Of a DNA stretch of 13,915 bases, positions 6,395 through 13,853 are shown piece by piece. Made by a program: the position numbers and the translations under genes. Source of the DNA: Nitrosopumilales archaeon (GTDB lineage Archaea; Thermoproteota; Nitrososphaeria; Nitrososphaerales; Nitrososphaeraceae); the NCBI GenBank assembly GCA_009665115.1, contig WJXE01000026.1, positions 1-13,915 of the forward strand, in the 5' to 3' direction. Under the pieces are notes generated by a model. It did no database searches. It was given only the letters and a program-made list of their open reading frames with translations, and was not told where the DNA came from. Every line of letters begins with the position of its first letter. Within the stretch, counting starts at the first letter, position 1.

Positions 6395-7222
6395 ATGTTT
6401 CGATATATCCATATCTATCGCGAACCTTCGACGACCAAACTGGACCTTTCCGAGGTATCGCACGAGCTAGCCAACTTTTTCCCGACTTGTGAGATTGATC
6501 TGAGAGATCCTTTCCTGCAAAGAAGCTGTGAAAACGGGCAGCCTTTGGATATGATTGCAGAAACGTTGGCCACAGTAAGGATATCGGAAATAAAATCTCC
6601 TTATTGCGATCAAGAGAAACGAAGAAAGAAGTCAACTATTGACGAGATAATGTATGAAAAGAGTCTCATTCTAAATGCCTCGCTAAGGCCCGTACCCTTT
6701 GTATTTTACGACGGCTTTATGTTACAAAGAGTCTATGGAGCTTCGATGCCTTCTGAAGAGAGTTCTATGGAGCATGCTCACGTCATATTTGATCCACGCC
6801 TAACGTGTACATTCAGCGAGGAAGATTGGCGATATCATGCTCGCGCTGTAATTTGTGGAACACCTTCGATAATCTCATCTACGGGAATAGTCGAAGCTCC
6901 CGCTAAGAACAAGGAATTCTATCTGCCGGAGATTCCGTTTGAGGTGATGCAATCAAATAAAGAAAGATTGGCTGGACGTGAATCTACAAGTGAATTTGTC
7001 GGCTATAACGATTCAAGAATAAATTCAATCGCAATCGGGTATATTCTTCAAGCGCTATTTTTCTTTATTACTGACGGATATCCATTTTGCCACTACAAAA
7101 ATTGTAGGCTGTATAATGCACATTGGCAGAGTGACTTGTTGCGCACTCAGATAAAGATTAAAAAATTATGTAAAAGACATCGTGATATGCTGTCACACTA
7201 TCAAAGTCTCTTGTCAGGTTAG
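6395..7222 (+). CDS. Archaemetzincin-like protein lacking HExxH (DUF6775-like)
   Basis: 275 residues from the ATG at 6395; a TTG one codon earlier is the alternative. The middle carries a conserved-looking block RYHARAVICGTPSIISSTG (147-164) and EAPAKNKEFY. The C-terminus has Cys232-x4-Cys237-x-Leu, then Cys259-x2-His262, closely matching the structural zinc pattern of archaemetzincins (C-x4-C-x-M-x17-C-x2-C). The catalytic HExxHxxGxxH expected just before the first cysteine is replaced by a hydrophobic run (IGYILQALFFFI, 214-225). I believe it belongs to the archaeal DUF6775 putative metallopeptidases, but that name is from memory. It lies 49 bases after thi4 with no TATA box between, so the two are probably co-transcribed. 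Peptidase activity is doubtful. Confidence 0.6.
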   Translation: MFRYIHIYREPSTTKLDLSEVSHELANFFPTCEIDLRDPFLQRSCENGQPLDMIAETLATVRISEIKSPYCDQEKRRKKSTIDEIMYEKSLILNASLRPVPFVFYDGFMLQRVYGASMPSEESSMEHAHVIFDPRLTCTFSEEDWRYHARAVICGTPSIISSTGIVEAPAKNKEFYLPEIPFEVMQSNKERLAGRESTSEFVGYNDSRINSIAIGYILQALFFFITDGYPFCHYKNCRLYNAHWQSDLLRTQIKIKKLCKRHRDMLSHYQSLLSG

Positions 7223-7365
7223 GACGGTCACTCGATTATAAGAGAGAAAAGACCTTGCTCGTAGATAAAAATTGACCTTTGATGCTCCCTGACTGAAAAA
7301 TTAGATTAGAAATTTTTGGGCATAAGTACAGGAAAGCCGCAATTCCGAACAAACTATTAAAGGGT

Positions 7366-7376
7366 ATTCATATTTT
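7366..7376 (+). promoter_or_regulatory. TATA-like box of trxB
   Basis: An A/T-rich stretch (attcatatttt) is centred about 23-25 bases before the ATG at 7393, consistent with a leaderless trxB transcript. The match is modest. Confidence 0.35.
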
Positions 7377-7392
7377 TACTCTGTACTGATAT

Positions 7393-8403
7393 ATGTCCAA
7401 GACGGATGGTAAAGATGAATCCGTTAAATCAGGCAAAGTAAGCCTTTATGATGTAATAATTGTCGGGTCGGGCCCGGCAGGGTATACGGCCGGTATTTAC
7501 ACTTCGCGTGCTAGACTAAAGACCCTTCTCGTAACTGGTACTTTGCCTGGCGGCCAGCTGATGACTACTAGCGAGGTAGAAAACTATCCAGGTTTCCCAA
7601 ACGGAATATTTGGACCGGAGCTTATGATGAACATGCGGCAACAGGCAGAAAGATTTGGAACCATCGCAGTCGATGACGAGGTTATTCAAGTTGACTTTAA
7701 GCAGAGGCCTTTCAAGATTACCACCAGTAGTGAGGTATTTGAATCGAAAGCAGTCCTAATATGTACTGGAGCGTCTCCTCGTAAGCTAGGAATTAAGGGC
7801 GAACAGATGTTTGCAGGCAGAGGAGTATCCTATTGTGCGACATGTGACGGTCCTTTCTTCAAAGGTGAGGACATAGTGGTAGTAGGGGGAGGAGACACAG
7901 CCTTAGAGGAAGCCACTTTCCTTTCAAAATTTGGAAAATCCATTAAAATAGTCCATCGGCGTGATTCGTTGCGAGCTAGCAAAATTCTTCAAGACAAGGC
8001 ATTTGAAAACCCAAAAATCGAGTTTCTATGGAATAGCGTAGTATCTGATATTATAGGTGATAAAAAAATTGCATCAATAGTTGTCAGAGACGTGTACAAC
8101 GGGAAGGAACAGAAAATTCATGCGGGTGGCTTGTTCGTAGCGATAGGCCACGATCCAAACACAGGAATATTTACAGGACAATTAGAATTGGATGATAAAG
8201 GCTATATTGCCCTGAAAAATAATTCGCTCACTAGTGTAGAAGGAGTTTTTGCAGCTGGCGATGTCCACGATTACCGATACAGACAGGCAATTACTGCTGG
8301 CGGGTTTGGTTGTATGGCCGCTTTGGATGTGGAAAAATGGTTGACGGAGAGAAAACACAGCGAAAATAAAGCCATCAGTAGTAGCTTTTACTCAAACGCA
8401 TAG
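7393..8403 (+). CDS. trxB: Thioredoxin reductase
   Basis: 336 residues including a short polar N-terminal extension (about 1-16). It is a cytosolic FAD enzyme that passes electrons from a pyridine nucleotide to thioredoxin. Seen in order: FAD-binding GSGPAGYTAG (25-34), the redox-active CATC (148-151), the second nucleotide motif GGGDTALEEA (165-174), HRRDSLRAS (188-196) and the C-terminal FAD motif FAAGDVHDYRYRQ followed by GGFGCMAA. The HRRxxxR arginines are the ones that contact the 2'-phosphate of NADPH in bacterial enzymes, so NADPH is the likely donor. The gene ends inside the 3' end of the convergent cysM (16-bp overlap), leaving no space for a terminator between them. Confidence 0.95.
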   Translation: MSKTDGKDESVKSGKVSLYDVIIVGSGPAGYTAGIYTSRARLKTLLVTGTLPGGQLMTTSEVENYPGFPNGIFGPELMMNMRQQAERFGTIAVDDEVIQVDFKQRPFKITTSSEVFESKAVLICTGASPRKLGIKGEQMFAGRGVSYCATCDGPFFKGEDIVVVGGGDTALEEATFLSKFGKSIKIVHRRDSLRASKILQDKAFENPKIEFLWNSVVSDIIGDKKIASIVVRDVYNGKEQKIHAGGLFVAIGHDPNTGIFTGQLELDDKGYIALKNNSLTSVEGVFAAGDVHDYRYRQAITAGGFGCMAALDVEKWLTERKHSENKAISSSFYSNA

Positions 8404-9398
8404 ACAGGCTTTGAAAGATTCTTGGCATTCTTGAGGATATTGTAGTATTCCATGTCGGTGAAAACGCCTTGTTGGTCGTATAAACTCTTGAATTTTGTAC
8501 CATCGTCTGCAAATATGCCCACAAGATTGCCGCTCTCCAATTTTTCAGCAGTCTTCAGCATTGAAGCCATGACCGAGCCTGAGGACGGACCCACTAGCAA
8601 TCTCTCTTTTATGGCAAGCGCTCTTACTAATCGAAACGACTCTTCATTTGTAGCGGTAAACCATTCATCGACAATCTTTTGCCGTCGTAGGAACAAGTCT
8701 GGCATTGAAGATTCTTCAAAATTTCTCAATCCTTGCAGTAAGTGGTTCTTTTGAGCTTGAATTGCGATAATTTTAATATTTTTGTTCTTCTCCTTTAGGA
8801 ATGTTGCGGTACCTGTTATGGTGCCACCTGTGCCACAACCGGTAAGGAAATGCGTCACCTCGCCGTTGGCTTGTTTCCATATTTCTGGCCCGGTGCTTTC
8901 ATAATGGGCCAAAAAGTTCGCATCATTTTCGTATTGATTTGGCATATAATAGATATCGGGCCTTGGTTTCGAAATCGCTTTAGCAAGTGAAATACTTTGA
9001 TCGGTGCCAGCGCCCACCCTTGGGCAAAGATCATCTGATGTCTCATGTAGAGTAGCTCCCAACCTCTTCAAAATTTTCTTTGTCTCATCGCTTACCTTGT
9101 CTGGTATAACAATTTCAACTTTGTATCCCAATGCTTGGGAAATGCCCGTTAACGCGATACCTGTATTGCCAGATGTAGGCTCGATTATAATGCTTTTGTC
9201 TTTCTTTAACAGTCCTTTCCTCTCCGCCTCCTTTACCATCCAGTATGCCGCCCTGTCTTTGACTGAGCCAAAAGGGTTGTACCATTCTAGCTTCGCAAAA
9301 AGCTTTACGCTGCTTGTGGAAAACGAATTCAGCTCTACGAGCGGAGTATTGCCTATTTGACTTACTATATCTGGCCGAGCAACTGTGGTCATGTTCAT
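8388..9398 (-). CDS. cysM: Cysteine synthase (PLP-dependent, CysK/CysM family)
   Basis: 336 residues, fold-type II PLP enzyme. The PLP lysine is Lys47 in GSVKDRAAYW. TSGNTGIAL (75-83) binds the substrate carboxylate, GTGGTITG binds the cofactor phosphate, and PSSGS near residue 285 carries the serine that contacts the pyridine nitrogen. It joins sulfide, or a sulfur carrier, to an activated serine to make cysteine. Whether the acceptor is O-acetylserine or O-phosphoserine cannot be read from the sequence. The C-terminal DDGTKFKSLY resembles CysM more than CysK. The ATG overlaps the stop of tusA as ATGA, so translation is coupled. A second ATG two codons in is possible. The 3' end overlaps that of trxB. 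Confidence 0.9.
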   Translation of the reverse strand: MNMTTVARPDIVSQIGNTPLVELNSFSTSSVKLFAKLEWYNPFGSVKDRAAYWMVKEAERKGLLKKDKSIIIEPTSGNTGIALTGISQALGYKVEIVIPDKVSDETKKILKRLGATLHETSDDLCPRVGAGTDQSISLAKAISKPRPDIYYMPNQYENDANFLAHYESTGPEIWKQANGEVTHFLTGCGTGGTITGTATFLKEKNKNIKIIAIQAQKNHLLQGLRNFEESSMPDLFLRRQKIVDEWFTATNEESFRLVRALAIKERLLVGPSSGSVMASMLKTAEKLESGNLVGIFADDGTKFKSLYDQQGVFTDMEYYNILKNAKNLSKPVYAFE

Positions 9399-9643
9399 TT
9401 AGCCTTTTTGATTAGGAACTCAAGATCTTTGTTATCTTTGTTAACTGAGAGAAGCTCATGTCCATTTCTCTTTGCCCACATTGATATGTCTTCTTCCGAT
9501 TCCGGGTCGTCAGCAACTATCTTTATCATATCGCCTATGGCAAGTCTTTCCATTTCGATCTTTGTACGAAATACCGGCTCAGGACAGTAAAGGCCTCTAA
9601 CGTCGATGGTTTTGGCCGGAGATTTGGTGTTACTGGCACTCAT
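9395..9643 (-). CDS. tusA: TusA-family sulfur-carrier protein
   Basis: 82 residues from the ATG at 9643. The family hallmark CPEP is present, with Cys20 following DVRGLYC; this cysteine carries a persulfide in studied members. The small beta-alpha fold is completed by GDMIKIVADDPESEEDIS and a C-terminal strand. It acts in the cytosol, handing sulfur to tRNA thiolation, cofactor synthesis or redox enzymes. A TTG at 9655 would lengthen it by four residues, but a TATA box at 9671-9680 favours 9643. The stop overlaps the start of cysM (ATGA), implying a shared sulfur-metabolism role. The specific partner is unknown. Confidence 0.9.
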   Translation of the reverse strand: MSASNTKSPAKTIDVRGLYCPEPVFRTKIEMERLAIGDMIKIVADDPESEEDISMWAKRNGHELLSVNKDNKDLEFLIKKAK

Positions 9644-9670
9644 ATGGATAAACAAGTTTATTGTGTAGGC

Positions 9671-9680
9671 GATATATTAA
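9671..9680 (-). promoter_or_regulatory. TATA box of tusA-cysM
   Basis: On the minus strand this reads TTAATATATC, centred about 33 bases before the ATG of tusA at 9643. It defines tusA-cysM as a transcription unit separate from cofE upstream. Confidence 0.55.
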
Positions 9681-9728
9681 CTGTTTAGGAGTAACGTTTC
9701 CTAAGATCACAATAGCATTATCTTCTAG

Positions 9729-10490
9729 TCACCTGAAGAGGTCTTTCCCTCTAGATCGCAGTAGCTGCGATAAAGAAGAGCTTTCAACCATTTGATAAAC
9801 GTACCCTCTTATTATTACAACAGGAATGCGTTCACTTTTACCCATTTGTAATTCTGCAGCAGAAGCAATCTCATCTACGACTGCAATTTCTGTTACTTTC
9901 AACTTCTTTCCGTACATATCCAGCGTTCCTATGTAGCTCTTAATTGGTTGGATTCCGGCAATACCTATAGCCACGTTGATTTGTCCTTCCCTAAATGGCC
10001 TTCCGAAAGTGTCAGTTATAATTACGGCTACGTCAATACCTGTTTTTCTTTTTAATGAATGCCTTAGCTCACGGGCAGATAAATCTGCATCCTCAGGCAG
10101 TAATGCTGCGTAATCATTACTTTTTTCCACGTTGCTTTGGTCTACCCCTGCGTTTGCACAAATTAGCCCGCGCTTTGTTTCTACAATTAGGATCCCTCGA
10201 GCCAATCTCAAGATATCTACTGACTCATTCAAAATTAGTTCGATTAACCGCGGATCCTTATCGTTTTGTTTTGCAATTTGTAGCGACTTCTCTGAAGGGT
10301 TGACGAGTTTTAAATCAATTAACCTTCCTTCAGCCTTGGAGATTACTTTCTGTGCAACAACCACTATGTCACCCTCTGAGAGAAATTCATCGGCATTCTT
10401 CATCGATTCTAGAATTATTATGTCCAGCTTGTCGCCAGCCTTTATATCAGGAACTACAGGAATAGGTATGATTTCGATCCTAGATTTCAA
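9729..10490 (-). CDS. cofE: Coenzyme F420-0:L-glutamate ligase
   Basis: 253 residues, the usual length for CofE. It uses GTP to add gamma-linked L-glutamates to F420-0, giving the polyglutamylated redox cofactor F420. Family blocks: GDIVVVAQKVISKAEG (40-55), CANAGVDQSN (111-120), DTFGRPFREGQINVAIG (160-176) and VDEIASAAEL (205-214). The acidic residues in the last two are in the metal and GTP site of known structures. There is no in-frame ATG upstream; the frame starts with TTG at 10490, about 27 bases after a TATA-like stretch, so TTG initiation is likely. It lies 32 bases after the SerB-like gene, with that promoter overlapping the upstream gene's 3' end. No other F420 gene is in the window. 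Confidence 0.93.
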   Translation of the reverse strand: MKSRIEIIPIPVVPDIKAGDKLDIIILESMKNADEFLSEGDIVVVAQKVISKAEGRLIDLKLVNPSEKSLQIAKQNDKDPRLIELILNESVDILRLARGILIVETKRGLICANAGVDQSNVEKSNDYAALLPEDADLSARELRHSLKRKTGIDVAVIITDTFGRPFREGQINVAIGIAGIQPIKSYIGTLDMYGKKLKVTEIAVVDEIASAAELQMGKSERIPVVIIRGYVYQMVESSSLSQLLRSRGKDLFR

Positions 10491-10510
10491 TATATGGCGT
10501 AATAATAGAA

Positions 10511-10524
10511 TATAAGATATAATT
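10511..10524 (-). promoter_or_regulatory. TATA-like box of cofE
   Basis: The minus strand reads AATTATATCTTATA, centred about 27 bases before the TTG at 10490. It supports the unusual TTG start and an own promoter for cofE even though the gene follows serB closely. Confidence 0.45.
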
Positions 10525-11182
10525 ACTCCTGATGGATGTTAGTCAGTACGGCTTTGCCAAACTTTTTCTCAAGTAGATTCAGTAATAGTGATAAATCGCG
10601 TATCTCTATGACCGCATCGGCTTTTTCCTTAACCTTATCTACTGGACAGAATCCTACAGTGAATCCTGCAATAGCTAACAATTTCAGATCATTGGCACCG
10701 TCAATTACTGCTACTGTGTCTTCGCGTCTTATTCCCCATTCATTTACAATCCGGGTGACTGCTGCAGCTTTGTCTGAGGTAACCGTTATGTTCACATCAA
10801 AAAGCTTTCCATTTCTGAATATTAATTCATTGGAAAATATTTTATCAAGTCCAAGTTCGCCTTTCAATCTATCTGTTATGAGAGTAAAGCCGCCAGAAAC
10901 GGCGATCATTTTCCAACCTGCTCTTTTCAAGGCAGTACAAAGTTCCACAGCACCGGGCATAATCTGAAGATTCTCGCCGATTCTTCGGGCATTCTCCAAA
11001 CTAATGTCGCGAAGAGCTGCGACTCGTCGGCTAAGCCCTTCTTCCCAATTTATCTCTCCCCTAATACCTTGTTTTGTTATATCCCAGATTTCCTTCTCTT
11101 TTTCTGGTCCTATCAACTGTGCAAGCACGGGAAGGTACTCGGCGTTGAGGAGGACGCCTTCTACGTCAAAGATAATTAGCAT
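10523..11182 (-). CDS. serB: HAD-family phosphatase, SerB-like (phosphoserine phosphatase)
   Basis: 219 residues with the SerB order of HAD motifs. Motif I is FDVEGVL (Asp6 nucleophile), motif II SGG (96-98), motif III Lys138, and motif IV DGANDL (161-166). A helical cap lies between motifs I and II (about 15-80). Phosphoserine phosphatase makes serine from O-phosphoserine. Motif I is unusual: DVE replaces the standard DxD, so the general acid/base is Glu8, and valine replaces the usual T/S two residues on. The partner gene downstream is cofE at 32 bases, with cysM further along the same strand, which fits serine/cysteine metabolism. A TATA-like tgtatattaag (11221-11231) would leave a leader of about 15-20 bases. 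Phosphatase of another small substrate remains possible. Confidence 0.75.
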   Translation of the reverse strand: MLIIFDVEGVLLNAEYLPVLAQLIGPEKEKEIWDITKQGIRGEINWEEGLSRRVAALRDISLENARRIGENLQIMPGAVELCTALKRAGWKMIAVSGGFTLITDRLKGELGLDKIFSNELIFRNGKLFDVNITVTSDKAAAVTRIVNEWGIRREDTVAVIDGANDLKLLAIAGFTVGFCPVDKVKEKADAVIEIRDLSLLLNLLEKKFGKAVLTNIHQE

Positions 11183-11220
11183 AACAAAGCGCGCTCTTAA
11201 CTAGTCGAAGTTCCCCAAAC

Positions 11221-11231
11221 TGTATATTAAG
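11221..11231 (-). promoter_or_regulatory. TATA box of the SerB-like gene
   Basis: The minus strand reads CTTAATATACA, about 44 bases before the ATG at 11182. This predicts a short leader of about 15-20 bases, in contrast to the leaderless neighbours. No clear Shine-Dalgarno sequence is seen in that leader. Confidence 0.4.
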
Positions 11232-11609
11232 TTTGTCGAAATTTCTGTAAAGCAAACTCTTTATGAGAATTAATATTTAATTTAACTCTAGAAAGATAAC
11301 ACGTAATTCCCGTATTTGGTGAATAGGAGATTGTTCTGAATCTCAGTATTTTTACACACTATCTTGACAAAACCGCTGAAGGAGACAGAGACTAGCCCAA
11401 GATCTTTCTTTATACAACAGAGATCTGCTTCTGATAGACTTGGTTGTCTGTGTATATTGATGGATTAAAAATGCTCGTACTAAATTCATTCCGACCGAAT
11501 CCTCGGTGGACGCCAAAGGAAGGGCTAATTTGGTGAAACCAATTCAGATATACATTGCGAGAAATGTTGATTCGACGAGTTTCAAGTACCAAAATCGTTA
11601 GGAAAAGGA
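11232..11609. other. Intergenic stretch with two small hairpins and a coding-like tail
   Basis: No gene is called in these roughly 380 bases. Two short inverted repeats lie close together: ACCGA/TCGGT (11494-11498 and 11503-11507), and TTGGT-GAA-ACCAA (11530-11542), extended by A-T pairs on both sides past one unpaired T. A plus-strand frame open from about 11460 to 11601 ends in a protein-like stretch (ANLVKPIQIYIARNVDSTSF) but has no good start codon. It could be a structured RNA or the remains of a gene. Confidence 0.3.
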
Positions 11610-11617
11610 TCTTATAG
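11610..11617 (+). promoter_or_regulatory. TATA-like box of the 95-residue four-cysteine gene
   Basis: TCTTATAG is centred about 28 bases before the ATG at 11642, the leaderless spacing seen across this window. Confidence 0.4.
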
Positions 11618-11641
11618 CTGTTTTGTGTTGTTGTTTAATAA

Positions 11642-11929
11642 ATGAGTGACGGCACAGGTGTCAAGTACCTGGTTCCTGTTAAACAGGTCGACAAATCGAT
11701 AAAATTGACCGACGAAGCAAGGGCGGAGCTACGGAGCATTGGAATGATGGATGAGAAAGGCAAATTAAAGTTGAAAGGCGTGAGTGCCAAGATGCTCAAA
11801 CGGATGAAACTGGAGTCAGTAGATTGTCCTGTCTTGAAAGCCGAGGTAGGATTTGTCCAATGTTATGTTTGCAAGAATTTTCATAGCAGGATAACAGGCC
11901 AGGTTTATTGTAAAGGAGAGCCATTTTGA
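11642..11929 (+). CDS. Small four-cysteine (zinc-binding) protein, function unknown
   Basis: 95 residues. The first half is charged and helical (DKSIKLTDEARAELRSIG, then a lysine-rich KGKLKLKGVSAKMLKRMK). The second half has Cys62, Cys74-x2-Cys77 and Cys90 in the pattern C-x11-C-x2-C-x12-C, followed by KGEPF. Four cysteines at this spacing suggest one zinc site, or possibly an Fe-S cluster; the context KNFHSRITGQVYCKGEPF recalls Cys-rich tails of small archaeal proteins. The basic middle could bind RNA. It has a TATA box at leaderless spacing. proS begins 50 bases downstream on the same strand but has its own TATA candidate. The family is not recognised. Confidence 0.7.
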   Translation: MSDGTGVKYLVPVKQVDKSIKLTDEARAELRSIGMMDEKGKLKLKGVSAKMLKRMKLESVDCPVLKAEVGFVQCYVCKNFHSRITGQVYCKGEPF

Positions 11930-11948
11930 ATTTGGGCTCCAGCAAAAC

Positions 11949-11959
11949 TTCATAAATCT
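11949..11959 (+). promoter_or_regulatory. TATA-like box of proS
   Basis: TTCATAAATCT is centred about 26 bases before the TTG at 11980. An in-frame stop lies at 11959-11961, and TTG is the only plausible start codon between it and the conserved protein, so the promoter and the start codon support each other. Confidence 0.5.
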
Positions 11960-11979
11960 AATCAGACTGCTTTTCTCCG

Positions 11980-13437
11980 TTGGCTTCGGCAAAGCACATT
12001 GGCATCAGCGTAAAAAAAAATGAGAATCTTAGTGATTGGTATACTCAGGTAATCTGGAAGGCAGGGCTGGCAGACTATGCTCCTGTTAAAGGCTTCATAG
12101 TATTAAAGCCGTATGGATATGCTATATGGGAGTTAATTAAGGACATCTTAGATCGTAAATTAAAAGAGACCGGGCATCAAAACGGTTTTTTACCTGTATT
12201 GATACCCGAAGCTCTCCTAGCTAAAGAAAAAGATCACTTTACCGGATTTACACCGGAGGTATTTTGGGTCACAAGAGCCGGTAATAATGATCTATCTGAA
12301 AAACTCGCCTTACGACCAACGTCTGAGACAATCGCATACTCCTCCTTCTCTAGGTGGATTGCTAGCTACAGAGATCTCCCGATCAAAATGAACTTTTGGA
12401 ATAGTGCATTACGTGCAGAAATAAAAGCGACAAAACCCTTTATTAGAAATTCGGAATTTCTCTGGCAGGAAGGACATACCGTACACGCTGATGAAGAAGA
12501 AGCGAAGGGGGAAGTGATGCTGATATTAGATATCTATCAGCGATTGATCGAAGACCACCTGGCTATTGCTACAATAGCCGGACTAAAAAGCGAGAAGGAA
12601 AAATTTGTAGGTGCACAGTATACTACTACTCTGGAGGGAATGATGCCTGATGGCAAGGCATTACAAATGGCTACCTCTCACCATCTGGGACAGAACTTTT
12701 CGAAGCCCTTCGAAATAAAATACCTCGGCCAAGATAACGATCAGCACTATGCATGGCAAACTTCATGGGGTATTTCATGGCGTCTCATAGGAGCTTTGGT
12801 GATGATGCATGGAGATGACAAAGGACTTTTGCTACCCCCTTACATAGCTCCTATACAGATCGTAGTTGTGCCGATATTTAGAGACCGAGACTCTAAAGTT
12901 GTCAAGTCAAAAGCACTGGAAGTCGCAGAGGTGTTGAGAAAATCAGGACTAAGGGTCATAGTAGATGAGCGAGAAGAATATACTTCGGGATGGAAGTTCA
13001 ATGAATGGGAGGTCAAAGGAGTTCCACTTAGAATTAATCTAGGACCGCGGGATATCGAGAATGCACAAGTGGAACTCGTTAGGAGAGATACCATGCAGAA
13101 ATCGACGGTCAACTGTTCAATATTGGTAGATTCAGTTTTTTCGATTTTGAATGAAATCCAAACCAATCTTCTACTTCGAACAAAGGAAATCCTGAGACAA
13201 TATTTGTCGAAGGCGACCTCCTACGATTCTTTCAAATCAATTCTTGATGGCAAAGGTGGGTTTGTTTATACAGGATGGTGCGGAGACCAAAGTTGTGAGA
13301 CAAAAGTAAAGGAAGAAACGGGAGCCGACTTGCGGGTCCTTCCTTTTGATGAGCAGCAGGAAACTGGTTTGCTATCCAATTGTGTCTATTGCAGACAACC
13401 TGCAAACAAAATTGCGGTTTTCGCGCGCGCTTACTAG
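11980..13437 (+). CDS. proS: Prolyl-tRNA synthetase, archaeal/eukaryal type
   Basis: 485 residues, the length of the archaeal/eukaryal class II form without the bacterial editing insertion. It charges tRNA-Pro with proline in the cytosol. Seen: LRPTSE (111-116) for ATP/proline binding, motif 2 around RAEIKATKPF (145-154) with RNSEFLWQEGHT (156-167), motif 3 HGDDKGLLLPPYIAP, an anticodon-binding domain (about 290-395), and a C-terminal zinc domain with Cys434, Cys439, Cys468 and Cys471. The final tyrosine (ARAY) is the conserved C-terminal residue of this type. The start is TTG at 11980; an in-frame stop lies 21 bases upstream and no ATG is available before the catalytic core. The TATA box at 11949-11959 fits leaderless initiation. 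Confidence 0.95.
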   Translation: MASAKHIGISVKKNENLSDWYTQVIWKAGLADYAPVKGFIVLKPYGYAIWELIKDILDRKLKETGHQNGFLPVLIPEALLAKEKDHFTGFTPEVFWVTRAGNNDLSEKLALRPTSETIAYSSFSRWIASYRDLPIKMNFWNSALRAEIKATKPFIRNSEFLWQEGHTVHADEEEAKGEVMLILDIYQRLIEDHLAIATIAGLKSEKEKFVGAQYTTTLEGMMPDGKALQMATSHHLGQNFSKPFEIKYLGQDNDQHYAWQTSWGISWRLIGALVMMHGDDKGLLLPPYIAPIQIVVVPIFRDRDSKVVKSKALEVAEVLRKSGLRVIVDEREEYTSGWKFNEWEVKGVPLRINLGPRDIENAQVELVRRDTMQKSTVNCSILVDSVFSILNEIQTNLLLRTKEILRQYLSKATSYDSFKSILDGKGGFVYTGWCGDQSCETKVKEETGADLRVLPFDEQQETGLLSNCVYCRQPANKIAVFARAY

Positions 13438-13853
13438 CTCACGATATTTGGAACCATGATTCCCTATGTTTTGATTAATCTGTGATAATTCGTGTTCTAA
13501 AATTGTTCCTGGTGTTTTAGTTTTGCGAGTTTGGATGACTAGTTGGCTATTGATAAGTCCCCGGTGGTTTTTGAACCAGTTGTATTATTAAACGAGGGTT
13601 CAAGTAGGCGTAAGTCGTAACCTTGGGAGTGATTTATGGTGGGAGTGCAACATTATGTATTCTGTATTATTGATCACATTAATCCCCCAATATAGCGTGA
13701 GCGAAAAACCTGACAATCATGATACTCTCTATTCGCGATAGATGCTGGTTATTAACCAGGAAGTACTAGTTCTTGTTGTTTTTGTTTTTAGTGTCGTTGC
13801 AGGCATTAATTAATTCCAACAACTTTATAACCTATTTCATTGATTGATTGAGT
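13438..13853. other. Intergenic stretch with a near-palindrome, no gene seen
   Basis: About 415 bases without a supportable gene; only frames under 30 codons are present. A compact inverted repeat CTGGTT-ATT-AACCAG lies at 13745-13759. It is followed by a T-rich run (ttgtttttgttttt, 13778-13790), which would suit archaeal termination on the plus strand, though it is 300 bases after proS. A 14-base sequence at 13593-13606 nearly repeats 40-53. Confidence 0.35.
13823..13831 (+). promoter_or_regulatory. TATA-like box before the right-edge ORF
   Basis: CTTTATAAC is centred about 27 bases before the ATG at 13854, matching the leaderless spacing of other genes in this window. Confidence 0.45.

Noticed and set aside
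11410..11592. Minus-strand 60-codon frame
   Set aside because: No promoter at suitable spacing, no recognisable motif, and it overlaps the small hairpins; likely a chance open frame.
13611..13622. taagtcgtaacc, resembling the 3' end of 16S rRNA
   Set aside because: Only about ten bases match and neither the preceding helix nor the CCUCC tail is present.
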